Source: Acetobacteraceae bacterium | Lineage (GTDB): Bacteria > Pseudomonadota > Alphaproteobacteria > Acetobacterales > Acetobacteraceae | Length of the DNA stretch: 7,769 nt | Assembly (NCBI GenBank): GCA_030039695.1 | Contig: JASHVB010000037.1 | Coordinates: 1-7,769, forward strand | Direction of reading: 5' to 3' | Shown: positions 1-6,604 of the stretch, one piece after another | How positions within the stretch are numbered: position 1 is the stretch's first letter | Layout: every line of letters starts with the position of its first letter | Made by a program: the position numbers and the translations under genes | Notes under the pieces: generated by a model | Seen by the model: only the letters and a program-made list of their open reading frames with translations | Database searches by the model: none | Told to the model about the DNA's origin: nothing

Positions 1-962
1 CGCAACCAGTTATGGTACACCTCATTCATCGTCGACACGCTGGGTTTGCACCGATAAATAATGCGGCCGCCGATATGGTCCTGCAGATTCTCACCGACAC
101 CGGGCAGATCGTGCACCACCGGCAGTCCGAGTGATTGCAGCAGCGCACCCGGGCCAATGCCCGACAGTTGCAAGATTTGCGGTGAGTTGATGGAGCCACC
201 GCACAGGATCACCTCGCGCCGCGCCCGCGCCTGGTGCCTTGTGCCATGCTGCAGGTACTCGATGCCGACGGCACGCTTTCCTTCCATCACGACGCGGTGC
301 GTCAACGCACGGACTTCGACGCGCAGATTCGGGCGCTTCATCGCCGGACGCAGATAGCCGGCCGCGGCGGAGCACCGGCGCCGGCCATGCACCGTCAATT
401 GCAAAGGCCCGACGCCCTCCTGCTCGGCGCCGTTGAAGTCGCGGTTATAGGGGTAACCAACTTCCTGTGCACCCGCGATGAACGCCTCGTGCAACGGATG
501 ATCGGTGCGCAGATCGGACACGCTCAGCGGGCCGTCGGCACCGTGGAATTCATCCGCGCCATGCTCCTGGTTTTCCGCCTTGCGGAAATACGGCAGCACA
601 TCGTCATACGACCAGCCCGCGTTGCCGAGCTGCCGCCACAGATCGAAGTCCTGGCGCTGGCCGCGAATGTAAATCAATCCGTTGATTGACGACGATCCGC
701 CTAATACCTTACCGCGCGGCCAGGAAATGCGGCGATTATGCATCTCTGGCACCGGCTCGGTTTCGAAGTACCAGGCGACCTTTGGATTGTAGATATTGCG
801 GTAGAAACCAGCGGGGATGTGAATCCACGGATCACTGTCCTTACCGCCCGCCTCTAGCAGCAGCACCGTGTTCCTGGCGTCCGCCGTGAGCCGGTTGGCG
901 AGGACGCAGCCGGCCGAACCGGCCCCGACAATGATGAAATCGAATTCGCTGGGGTCCGGCAC
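1..962 (-). CDS. GMC-family FAD-dependent oxidoreductase (choline/alcohol dehydrogenase-like), 3' end cut off by window
   Basis: This is the N-terminal 320 residues of a glucose-methanol-choline oxidoreductase, a family of about 530-550 residues that oxidises alcohols or polyols with FAD. Residues 8-40 form the Rossmann FAD-binding fold, with GAGSAG at 13-18 and the ribose-binding acidic residue in LLLEAGG (E37). GMC signature 1 lies at about 84-101 (GKVLGGSSSING, then YIRG). Signature 2 lies at 255-270 (GGSINSPQILQLSGIG). Another typical stretch, GENLQDH, follows at about 290. The catalytic C-terminal His/Asn lie beyond the window, so substrate class cannot be read; BetA-like and AlkJ-like members share this N-terminus. 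I chose the GTG at 962-960 because it places the FAD motif a dozen residues in, as is usual, and a strong AGGAGG lies 9 nt upstream. There is no signal peptide, so it is probably cytoplasmic. A 165-bp gap separates it from the upstream GluRS-like gene, so it may have its own promoter, though I see no convincing one. Confidence 0.93.
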   Translation of the reverse strand, partial: MPDPSEFDFIIVGAGSAGCVLANRLTADARNTVLLLEAGGKDSDPWIHIPAGFYRNIYNPKVAWYFETEPVPEMHNRRISWPRGKVLGGSSSINGLIYIRGQRQDFDLWRQLGNAGWSYDDVLPYFRKAENQEHGADEFHGADGPLSVSDLRTDHPLHEAFIAGAQEVGYPYNRDFNGAEQEGVGPLQLTVHGRRRCSAAAGYLRPAMKRPNLRVEVRALTHRVVMEGKRAVGIEYLQHGTRHQARARREVILCGGSINSPQILQLSGIGPGALLQSLGLPVVHDLPGVGENLQDHIGGRIIYRCKPSVSTMNEVYHNWL

Positions 963-971
963 GGCTGGTGT

Positions 972-980
972 CCTCCTCCT
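972..980 (-). promoter_or_regulatory. Strong Shine-Dalgarno for the GMC oxidoreductase
   Basis: The minus strand reads AGGAGGAGG here, two overlapping copies of the consensus AGGAGG. The nearer copy (972-977) is 9 nt before the GTG start at 962. It is the best ribosome-binding site in the window and decides the non-ATG start. Confidence 0.8.
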
Positions 981-1127
981 TTTCCTGTCATTGCGCGGAC
1001 CGCAGCGACGGATCGATCTCCGGTCGGGAATTGCGTCGCCGCAACACTCCTCGCCATGCTGGGTGGACGGCCCCGACGGCAGCTGATGTGCCGGCAGAAT
1101 TGCGGCGAACCGCCTTGGTTGCCACCC

Positions 1128-2459
1128 CTATCCAGCGGCCACCTGCAGCCTGTTCGCCGCTCGGGCGCGACCGATCAGCGGTAGCAGATTGCACAGCTCC
1201 GGCCCACGGTCCTCGCCTGTCAATGCCAGGCGCAGTGGCTCGGCCAGAGAGCCATCATTGCGGCCGGTCGCGCTCGCCAGCGCCTCGGTCCAGTCCCGCC
1301 ACACGCCACCGTGCCAGGGCTCTGGCGGTAGCAGTTCGAGCGCGGTCATCAGCAGATCGCGCTCCTCGATTTCCGGCGGCACGATCGTTCCGGCAACCAC
1401 ATCCCACCAGCCGCGCGCTTCGCTCAGCAGATCGAGATTGTCGCGCACCGCGAGCCAGAACGCCTCGGTTGCGCCGCTGGGCAGACGGGCCGCAACCGCT
1501 GCGAAATTGGTTTCGCTCAACACGTGACGGTTCAGCGCGAGCATCGCCGCGGCCTCAAAGCGCAGTGGCTTGGTCGGAAAGGCCGTGATGTCGAATGTCT
1601 CGGCCAGCCGCGCCAGCGGCAAAGCCTCGATCGGCAATGATGTGCCGATCCGCGCGATGTAGGACGCCAACGCGCGTGGTTCGACCCCATCGCGCCGCAC
1701 ACTGCGGAGCGTGCGTGCATCCACTCGCCGCGCGATCCGGCCCTCCCCCGCGTCGGTCACCGGCGGCAGATGTGCAAGGCGTAGACGCGATGGCGCCTCA
1801 CGCAGCGCCGACATGATGTCGAGCCCGACGCCGGTGGCCGTCAGCTGGCTTTCGTTGCGTACCAGATCCGTAACGCCCGCCGCGAGATCGTCGATCACTG
1901 CCGTCAGCACCGGGAACGGCGTGGCATCGGCACCAACGACCACGGGATCCGACACCGCCGACAACGTTACCGACCGGCGGCCTAACACCATGTCGTCCCA
2001 GGCAGCCTCACCGTCGGACAGCCGGAACCGCCAGTACGGACGTTTGCCCGACGATTCCGCCTTGGCGCGCTGCACCCCCGTGAGCTGCAGCATGGCCCGG
2101 TCGTAAATCACGGCTTCTCCGCGTTTGCGCTGCTGCTCACGCTTCGCGCGCAGCTCCTCTTCCGATTCGAAGCACGGATACAGCCGGCCGGACTGCTTCA
2201 GACGCTCGATGGCCTCGGCATATCGATCCACACTCTCCGACTGGCGCACGACATCGTCGCATTCGATGCCGAGCCAGCGCAGATCGGCGACGATCGCGTC
2301 GATCAGCTCCGGCCTCGCGTGCTCGCGATCAAGGTCGCCCAGCTGTAGCGTGATGCGCCCCCCATTCCGCCGTGCGTGCAGGAAATTCGCCAACGCAATA
2401 CGGGCGTTTGCGACCGAGAGATGACCGCTGAGTGGTGGTGCGAAACGGGTACGCATCAT
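1128..2459 (-). CDS. Glutamyl-tRNA synthetase (GltX) paralogue with degenerate active site; probable pseudoenzyme or repurposed protein
   Basis: This 443-residue protein has the length and domain order of a bacterial GluRS: class I Rossmann domain (about 1-240), then stem-contact and helical anticodon-binding domains to the C-terminus. Scaffold stretches typical of the family remain: RFAP at 5-8, GRLYPCFESEEEL at 91-103, YDRA at 119-122, YWRFRL at 142-147, VIDD at 188-191, PLRLALTG at 408-415 and LLPLIGRARA at 425-434. The catalytic signatures do not. The HIGH equivalent is SVAN (15-18). The usual R-[IL]-[ED]-D-T-D loop is LQLGDLD (38-44), losing the acid that helps position glutamate. The substrate-tyrosine segment is TPFPVL (180-185). 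RGEDH is RNESQ (201-205). KLSKR is RIARR (241-245). Ordinary aminoacylation therefore seems unlikely, although Arg5 and Arg201 survive. It is not GluQ-RS (YadB), which lacks the C-terminal domain. The ATG at 2459 overlaps the upstream stop by 4 nt (ATGA), implying translational coupling; a second ATG follows immediately. The frame is uninterrupted, which argues against simple decay. A true GltX should exist elsewhere in the genome. Confidence 0.9.
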   Translation of the reverse strand: MMRTRFAPPLSGHLSVANARIALANFLHARRNGGRITLQLGDLDREHARPELIDAIVADLRWLGIECDDVVRQSESVDRYAEAIERLKQSGRLYPCFESEEELRAKREQQRKRGEAVIYDRAMLQLTGVQRAKAESSGKRPYWRFRLSDGEAAWDDMVLGRRSVTLSAVSDPVVVGADATPFPVLTAVIDDLAAGVTDLVRNESQLTATGVGLDIMSALREAPSRLRLAHLPPVTDAGEGRIARRVDARTLRSVRRDGVEPRALASYIARIGTSLPIEALPLARLAETFDITAFPTKPLRFEAAAMLALNRHVLSETNFAAVAARLPSGATEAFWLAVRDNLDLLSEARGWWDVVAGTIVPPEIEERDLLMTALELLPPEPWHGGVWRDWTEALASATGRNDGSLAEPLRLALTGEDRGPELCNLLPLIGRARAANRLQVAAG

Positions 2460-2824
2460 TCTTCCGGCTCGCCATCAAGCTCGTCGCGCCGCGGGTCCAG
2501 CGCGCGCCAGTCACGTTCCTCGGCACTGGCCGGACGGTCGACGAAATCCCCCAATTCAGTCCCGCTGCGCCAGCCGGCTTCGGCCGCATCGACGACTTCG
2601 GCGTCCTCGCCGAACGCGAACCACGTCTCGAGCACTTCCTTTGCCGTCATGCCGGGCCCGCGCGCATGCTCAACAGAGTCGCGCACGTAACGGCGCGCGA
2701 ACTCGTTCGCCTGCATCAGCGTGGGAAAGCCGCCAATCTCCTCGACAATGTTGTCCTGCGCACCACCCGAAAGATCGAGTATGCGTACGCACCACCCCCC
2801 TTCCGGAGCGAAAAGATCGCTCAT
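2456..2824 (-). CDS. Small acidic protein of unknown function, coupled to the GltX-like gene
   Basis: This gene encodes 122 residues, and I do not recognise a named domain. The N-terminal half (about 8-75) looks like a compact folded alpha/beta unit: a strand with WCVRILDLS (11-19), a polar turn, EEIGGFPT (28-35), a helix with ANEFARRYVRDSVE (39-52), and a second helix plus aromatic motif (KEVLETWFAFGEDAEVV, 62-78). The C-terminal 45 residues are hydrophilic and strongly acidic, ending in EPEE, and are probably flexible. There is no signal peptide or membrane segment. The start is limited by an in-frame TGA 9 nt upstream of the ATG, so the protein cannot extend further; no good Shine-Dalgarno is seen. 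The TGA stop overlaps the start of the GluRS-like gene (ATGA), so the two are almost certainly cotranscribed and may work together. That partnership is inferred from position only. Confidence 0.82.
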   Translation of the reverse strand: MSDLFAPEGGWCVRILDLSGGAQDNIVEEIGGFPTLMQANEFARRYVRDSVEHARGPGMTAKEVLETWFAFGEDAEVVDAAEAGWRSGTELGDFVDRPASAEERDWRALDPRRDELDGEPEE

Positions 2825-2830
2825 GGAAGC

Positions 2831-2844
2831 TCACGCGTGCGTGA
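2831..2844. repeat. Short inverted repeat just before the small acidic gene
   Basis: TCACGC and GCGTGA form a perfect 6-bp inverted repeat around a 2-nt centre, 6-20 nt upstream of the ATG at 2824, where a ribosome-binding site would normally sit. It could be an operator half-site pair or a translation-masking hairpin, but arms this short in GC-rich DNA can easily arise by chance. Confidence 0.3.
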
Positions 2845-2868
2845 AGCGAGTCCCCCTGTCATGGGCGG

Positions 2869-2897
2869 ACCCTAGCCACGCGGCGACGCGGAAGCAA
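2869..2897 (-). promoter_or_regulatory. Possible sigma-70-type promoter for the acidic protein/GltX-like pair
   Basis: On the minus strand TTGCTT (2897-2892) and TAGGGT (2874-2869) are separated by 17 nt, giving a leader of roughly 38 nt before the ATG at 2824. Only part of each hexamer matches consensus. The placement in the 107-bp gap after the kinase stop is sensible, but the call is tentative. Confidence 0.25.
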
Positions 2898-2931
2898 CGC
2901 GGGGAGAACATCAGCATGTCAAACCGCCGGA

Positions 2932-5214
2932 TCATCGCTCGGTGTCCACAAAAGCCATTACGTTCTGCAGCGCGGTAGCGAGTTCTTCTGAATGAAACGG
3001 CTTTTGCAATGAATGGTAGCCCCGCTCGGCCCAGGCTTGACGTATCGCACTTTCCGCATATCCGGTCGTCAACAGCACCGAGACGCCGGGGAATCTCGCC
3101 CGCACATTGTCCGCGAGCTGCAATCCGGTCATTTGTGGCATGACGTAGTCGGCTATCATCAGGTCGCAGTCCGGCGTGTCGCGCAGCAAGTCCAACGCAT
3201 CGTATCCGTTGGCAGCTTCGCGCACTTCGTGGCCCAACTCCCGCAGCATGTCCGCGGTCGTGGCCCGGACATGTGGATCGTCGTCCACCACCAGGACACG
3301 TAGGCGCTTCATGCGGCCGCCGAGCGCTGCGGCGGCCCGGGCGTTGTCCGCCACCGCTGTGGCACGCGGCAGGTACAGACTGATTGCTGTTCCTGCACCG
3401 CAACGGCTGTCGATTGTCACGGTGCCACCTGCCTGCCGGGCAAATCCGTACACCATGGACAGACCGAGGCCGGTGCCCTTGCCTGGCCCCTTGGTGGTGA
3501 AGAACGGTTCGAACGCCTTGGACTGCACCTCTTCCGGCATCCCCGCGCCGGTGTCGCTCACCGTGATCATCGCGTACTCGCCGGGCGCCAAGGCGGCGCG
3601 GTGCTCCGCTTCTTCGGTGGTGGTGACGTTGCGTGTGCGAAAGGTCAATGTGCCGCCGTCTGGCATCGCATCGCGCGCATTCAGGGCGAGGTTCAGCAGG
3701 GCGACCTCCAATTGCACTGGGTCCGCAAGTGCCGGCCACAGCTGGACGTCGAGGTCATGTTCGACCCGCACCATTGATCCGATCGCCCGCCGCAACAATT
3801 CTGTCATCCCGGCAATGACGTCGTTCGCGGCAACCGGCTGCAACACCAGATCCTGCTTCCGGGAAAAGGCCAGCATGTGTGCGGTCAGTTTGGCACCACG
3901 TTCGGCGGCCCGCTCCGCCACCGTCAGCAGCCGCTTCTGCGCGGGATCGTCGGTGCGCTTCAGCGCAAGTTCCAACGACCCCAGGATCGCCGCCAACAGG
4001 TTGTTGAAATCGTGCGCGACGCCGCCGGTGAGCTGACCGATCGCATCCAGCTTTTGTGCCTGCACGAGTGTTGCATTCGTCGTTGCCAGCTCTTGGGTGC
4101 GCTCTTCCACCCTTTGTTCCAGAGTAGCCGCAAGCTGCAACAACCGCTGCTCGGCACTGTCACGGTCATGCTCACGCTCCTGCAGTGCCGTCGCCAGCGC
4201 GTTTAACGCACCGCCGAGTCGACCGAGTTCCGATCGTTCCCCGACCAACGTGGTGCGTCGCCGGTAGTCGCCCTTCCGCAAACGGTCAGCGGTGGCAAGC
4301 AACTCCTTGATCGGTACCTGGATGAAACGCCGCGCCATGCCGACTGCCATTGCCAGCCCGAGGACGAGACCGACGACGATCACGACAATGCCATCGCGGG
4401 TCGTCTGGTTCAGCGCGGTGAACGCCGCAAGTTTGTTGCGGGTGGCGATCACGTCCAGACCGTATTCGGGCCGTCCGGCAACGGCATCGGCGGTGACCTC
4501 CATCGCGCCATCGGGACCCACGATGTCCGCGGCCATCGTTCCAGGAGATCGCGCGATATCGAGGTATCCTGCCGGCAAATGCCCTCCAATCATGGTCTGC
4601 CCGGCGGGAACGCGCACCAGAACCGCCTCATTGCGATCGGCGACCGTCAATCCTGTGCCCGGGGGCAATTTTGTTTGCAGGTCCTGGGCCAACCAGCGCA
4701 GGTCGATGGACAGCACGAGCACGCCAAGCAGGCGGTCATCCGGCGTGATCACCGGCTCCGCTACCGGCAGAACAGGTGAGGCGGTCAGTGGTGACACGGC
4801 GTATTGGCCAACCGCGAATCGCCGTGACTTCAGGGCAGCGAGGAATGCCGGGTTCTGGTTGTCGTACACCACGCGGCCGGGAGCGCTGCTGCAGAACGAC
4901 CGACCCGAGGAATCATCGGCGACGATGCTCGCGTAGCTTGGGTAGTCGTTCTTCAAATTCTCCAATATGGCCGAGCAATATAGGTCGTTGTGCTCGCGAA
5001 CCGCCGGCGCCTGCGCCAGTGCTGTGAGGAACTGCCGTGCGCCGCTGACGACTGTCTTTACCTCGCCAGCTTCCGACTGCGCCAGGCCGTAGATGTCACG
5101 GCGGACTTCAGCTTGGTGCGCACGACGCAGTTCCAACTGTGTGCTTGCCAGCAGCACAATGGCCGGAAGCATGCACATCGCGGCAAGCAGGATAAGGTGC
5201 CGTCGCACGCTCAT
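2932..5214 (-). CDS. Membrane-bound hybrid sensor histidine kinase (Cache-like sensor, HAMP, HisKA, HATPase_c, receiver)
   Basis: This 760-residue inner-membrane signalling kinase starts with a transmembrane segment at about 6-24. A periplasmic sensor of about 250 residues resembling a double Cache domain follows, then a second transmembrane segment at about 275-294. A HAMP linker (about 295-348, with P301) leads into a coiled coil (about 345-388). HisKA carries the phospho-acceptor His401 in GGVAHDFNN. HATPase_c has the N box NLALNARDAMPDGG (508-521), the G1 box DTGAGMP (554-560) and the G2 box GKGTGLGL (578-585). The C-terminal receiver (about 638-754) has acidic residues D644-D646, phospho-acceptor D689 in MIADYVMP, T717 and K738. 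All residues needed for autophosphorylation and intramolecular phosphotransfer are present. The signal is unknown; Cache domains usually sense small molecules such as organic or amino acids. No DNA-binding regulator is adjacent, so the output partner must lie elsewhere, or the receiver may act as a phosphate sink. The ATG at 5214 is directly followed by the basic residues and hydrophobic helix expected at the N-terminus. Confidence 0.95.
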   Translation of the reverse strand: MSVRRHLILLAAMCMLPAIVLLASTQLELRRAHQAEVRRDIYGLAQSEAGEVKTVVSGARQFLTALAQAPAVREHNDLYCSAILENLKNDYPSYASIVADDSSGRSFCSSAPGRVVYDNQNPAFLAALKSRRFAVGQYAVSPLTASPVLPVAEPVITPDDRLLGVLVLSIDLRWLAQDLQTKLPPGTGLTVADRNEAVLVRVPAGQTMIGGHLPAGYLDIARSPGTMAADIVGPDGAMEVTADAVAGRPEYGLDVIATRNKLAAFTALNQTTRDGIVVIVVGLVLGLAMAVGMARRFIQVPIKELLATADRLRKGDYRRRTTLVGERSELGRLGGALNALATALQEREHDRDSAEQRLLQLAATLEQRVEERTQELATTNATLVQAQKLDAIGQLTGGVAHDFNNLLAAILGSLELALKRTDDPAQKRLLTVAERAAERGAKLTAHMLAFSRKQDLVLQPVAANDVIAGMTELLRRAIGSMVRVEHDLDVQLWPALADPVQLEVALLNLALNARDAMPDGGTLTFRTRNVTTTEEAEHRAALAPGEYAMITVSDTGAGMPEEVQSKAFEPFFTTKGPGKGTGLGLSMVYGFARQAGGTVTIDSRCGAGTAISLYLPRATAVADNARAAAALGGRMKRLRVLVVDDDPHVRATTADMLRELGHEVREAANGYDALDLLRDTPDCDLMIADYVMPQMTGLQLADNVRARFPGVSVLLTTGYAESAIRQAWAERGYHSLQKPFHSEELATALQNVMAFVDTER

Positions 5215-5414
5215 CTGTCGGCTTCTCGAGTTGAATTGGCCGGCCGACCGCCGTCCATATTGCGATTGCCGTTGGTCATGCGCAATTCGAGCCGAACTGC
5301 GCTACCCGTTGTCCTACGCCCTCACGGCATCGGGAGGCAAGAACCCCTCGGCATTATCACGCAACCGCGAACATGATTCCGTATTATGCGGCAACTAGTC
5401 CTGTCTCAGAAATA
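5215..5414. other. Intergenic gap between NAPRTase-like gene and histidine kinase
   Basis: This 200-bp spacer is more AT-rich than its surroundings near 5350-5414. I see no coding potential on either strand beyond short chance frames, and no convincing rho-independent terminator after the stop at 5415. It contains a GGCCGGCC palindrome at 5238-5245 and a weak candidate promoter for the kinase. The gap probably separates two transcription units. Confidence 0.5.
5257..5285 (-). promoter_or_regulatory. Possible sigma-70-type promoter for the histidine kinase
   Basis: On the minus strand TTGCGC (5285-5280) and CAATAT (5262-5257) are spaced by exactly 17 nt, about 43 nt before the ATG at 5214. 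The match to TTGACA/TATAAT is moderate, and this is the best-spaced pair I found in the gap. Upstream CATAAT and GATAAT boxes near 5360-5390 lack a matching -35 element. Confidence 0.3.
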
Positions 5415-6599
5415 TCATGGTCCGGCGCTGCGATTGCCAGCGTTGCGACGCCGCGTACCGTTGCGGCGGAGTAGGAATTCACGCCCAACTTTCACCATCG
5501 GGACGCCGTCATATTCGACGATATCAGCGGTCGCGTAGGTCTCATGCCAGGAATCCGGAATGAAGCTGCCGGTGCCGACCACATCGATCGGCGCCTTGGC
5601 ATCCGCCATGACCCGGCATTTCTCGACCCCGAAACCGGACGAGACGACGATGCGTACATTCGGATAGCCGGCGGCGTTGAGGGCCTCGCGCGTGTACCAG
5701 ACCGCCGCAGCGGACACGCCGGTGCCGACCAGGAAACGCAATTCCGTCTCGCTTCGATAGCGCCGGATCGCGCCCGGGGCGTGGCGTTCCAGCACGGCGT
5801 AGCTCTCCGCGGGGTCGAGCCGTTCCAGGAAGCGCCCGCCATGTGTGTCGAGCCGGAACGACAACTGACCCGCCGCTGCAAGGTCGGGAAAGCGCTTGCA
5901 CACGGCCAGCGCGTCCGTGATCTCCCGCCCAAAATAATCGACCAGCACGGTCATCGGCTCGTCCGGAAACGTCTCACGGAACATCTCGGCGGCGCGCACG
6001 GTTGATCCCGCATAGCCGATCAGTGAATGCGGCATCGTGCCAAAGCCATGTGGCGCGCCGAACCAGTGCGCCGTGCCGTCATTGGCGTTGCCGATGAAGC
6101 CCTTTGCTCCCTCGCGTTTCGCTGAATCGCTGCCGACCGCGGCGGCGTACGCCATCATGTCCTGCATTTCTGCGCCAGCGCAGTGGCGTGCCTCCATTGC
6201 CAGGAACCCGGCGTATGGCAACGCAAGGCACATCTGGTAGGCGTTGTGCGCGGCGACGCAGCTCGGCCCGATCTTCTGCAACAGGATCGTTTCGAGATCC
6301 GACAACTGCACGAAGCTGCCGGTGATATAGCAGAGCGGTTCGCCGGCACCGACCCAACTGCCTTCAGGATACATCAGGTCCACGTCGATGCGTGTGCGGC
6401 GCGCGGCGGCGACCGTCTCCAGCCATTCAGTCATCAGCCGTGGTGCTGAGATCACCGGCGGGCGGAGAAAGATCGCGTAAGTCACGCGCTTGTCGCCGAA
6501 CCGCGCGGCGATCTGCTTGGTGCGGTTGAAATACGTGTCAACTCGTGCCGCGATATCGGCGGCAAGGTCGAGCCTGTCCCCTGGATGGTCCGCCGGCAT
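5415..6599 (-). CDS. Nicotinate phosphoribosyltransferase-family protein (NAPRTase-like)
   Basis: This 394-residue protein resembles the shorter, archaeal-like branch of nicotinate phosphoribosyltransferases. These join nicotinate to PRPP to give nicotinate mononucleotide in NAD salvage. Recognisable elements are DTYFNRT near the N-terminus (21-27), MYPEGSWVGAGEPL at 76-89, GTMPHSLI at 187-194, FRLDTHGGRF at 248-257, VSSGFGVEK at 319-327, PIDVVGTGSF at 337-346 and a final ADIVEYDG stretch at 358-365. His191 in GTMPHSLI probably corresponds to the histidine phosphorylated by ATP in characterised enzymes. The stretch between FRLDTHGG and VSSGF is about 60 residues, longer than I recall for the Thermoplasma-type enzyme, so substrate could differ. 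It is cytoplasmic and soluble. The ATG at 6599 lies 5 nt after the DAHP synthase stop, which suggests cotranscription, although no clear Shine-Dalgarno is visible. The C-terminal tail from about 376 is short, basic and probably disordered. The family is clear; nicotinate as substrate is inferred. Confidence 0.88.
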   Translation of the reverse strand: MPADHPGDRLDLAADIAARVDTYFNRTKQIAARFGDKRVTYAIFLRPPVISAPRLMTEWLETVAAARRTRIDVDLMYPEGSWVGAGEPLCYITGSFVQLSDLETILLQKIGPSCVAAHNAYQMCLALPYAGFLAMEARHCAGAEMQDMMAYAAAVGSDSAKREGAKGFIGNANDGTAHWFGAPHGFGTMPHSLIGYAGSTVRAAEMFRETFPDEPMTVLVDYFGREITDALAVCKRFPDLAAAGQLSFRLDTHGGRFLERLDPAESYAVLERHAPGAIRRYRSETELRFLVGTGVSAAAVWYTREALNAAGYPNVRIVVSSGFGVEKCRVMADAKAPIDVVGTGSFIPDSWHETYATADIVEYDGVPMVKVGREFLLRRNGTRRRNAGNRSAGP

Positions 6600-6604
6600 A
6601 GCGT

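Noticed and set aside
234..689. Plus-strand open frame of 151 codons opposite the GMC oxidoreductase
   Set aside because: It lies wholly antisense to a gene with clear FAD and GMC signatures. Long antisense frames are common in GC-rich codon usage, and its translation shows no recognisable motif.
1128..2459. Calling the GluRS-like gene a plain gltX or a pseudogene
   Set aside because: Plain gltX conflicts with the loss of HIGH, the EDTD loop and KLSKR. Pseudogene conflicts with the full-length uninterrupted frame, the conserved C-terminal half and the coupled upstream gene.
2917..2922. Perfect TTGACA hexamer on the minus strand upstream of the acidic-protein gene
   Set aside because: No acceptable -10 sequence occurs 16-18 nt downstream (the region reads CGTTGC), so I did not call it a promoter.
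2831..3739. Minus-strand open frame of 302 codons overlapping the kinase C-terminus in another frame
   Set aside because: It is Arg/Gly/His-rich with no motif, and the alternative frame encodes the intact HATPase and receiver domains.
3176..4036. Plus-strand open frame of 286 codons opposite the histidine kinase
   Set aside because: Its translation is Arg/Ser/Ala/Pro-rich and low in structure, the typical shadow of a GC-rich gene. The minus-strand frame carries the full set of kinase motifs.
5225..5291. Imperfect inverted repeat (CTCGA...AATTG and CAATTCGAG) in the kinase upstream region
   Set aside because: The arms match only with a 4-nt insertion and include chance restriction-type palindromes, so I could not support an operator.
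5300..5414. Possible terminator after the NAPRTase-like gene
   Set aside because: The only pairings found (GAGG with CCTC near 5330-5350) are about 4 bp long and not followed by a T run.
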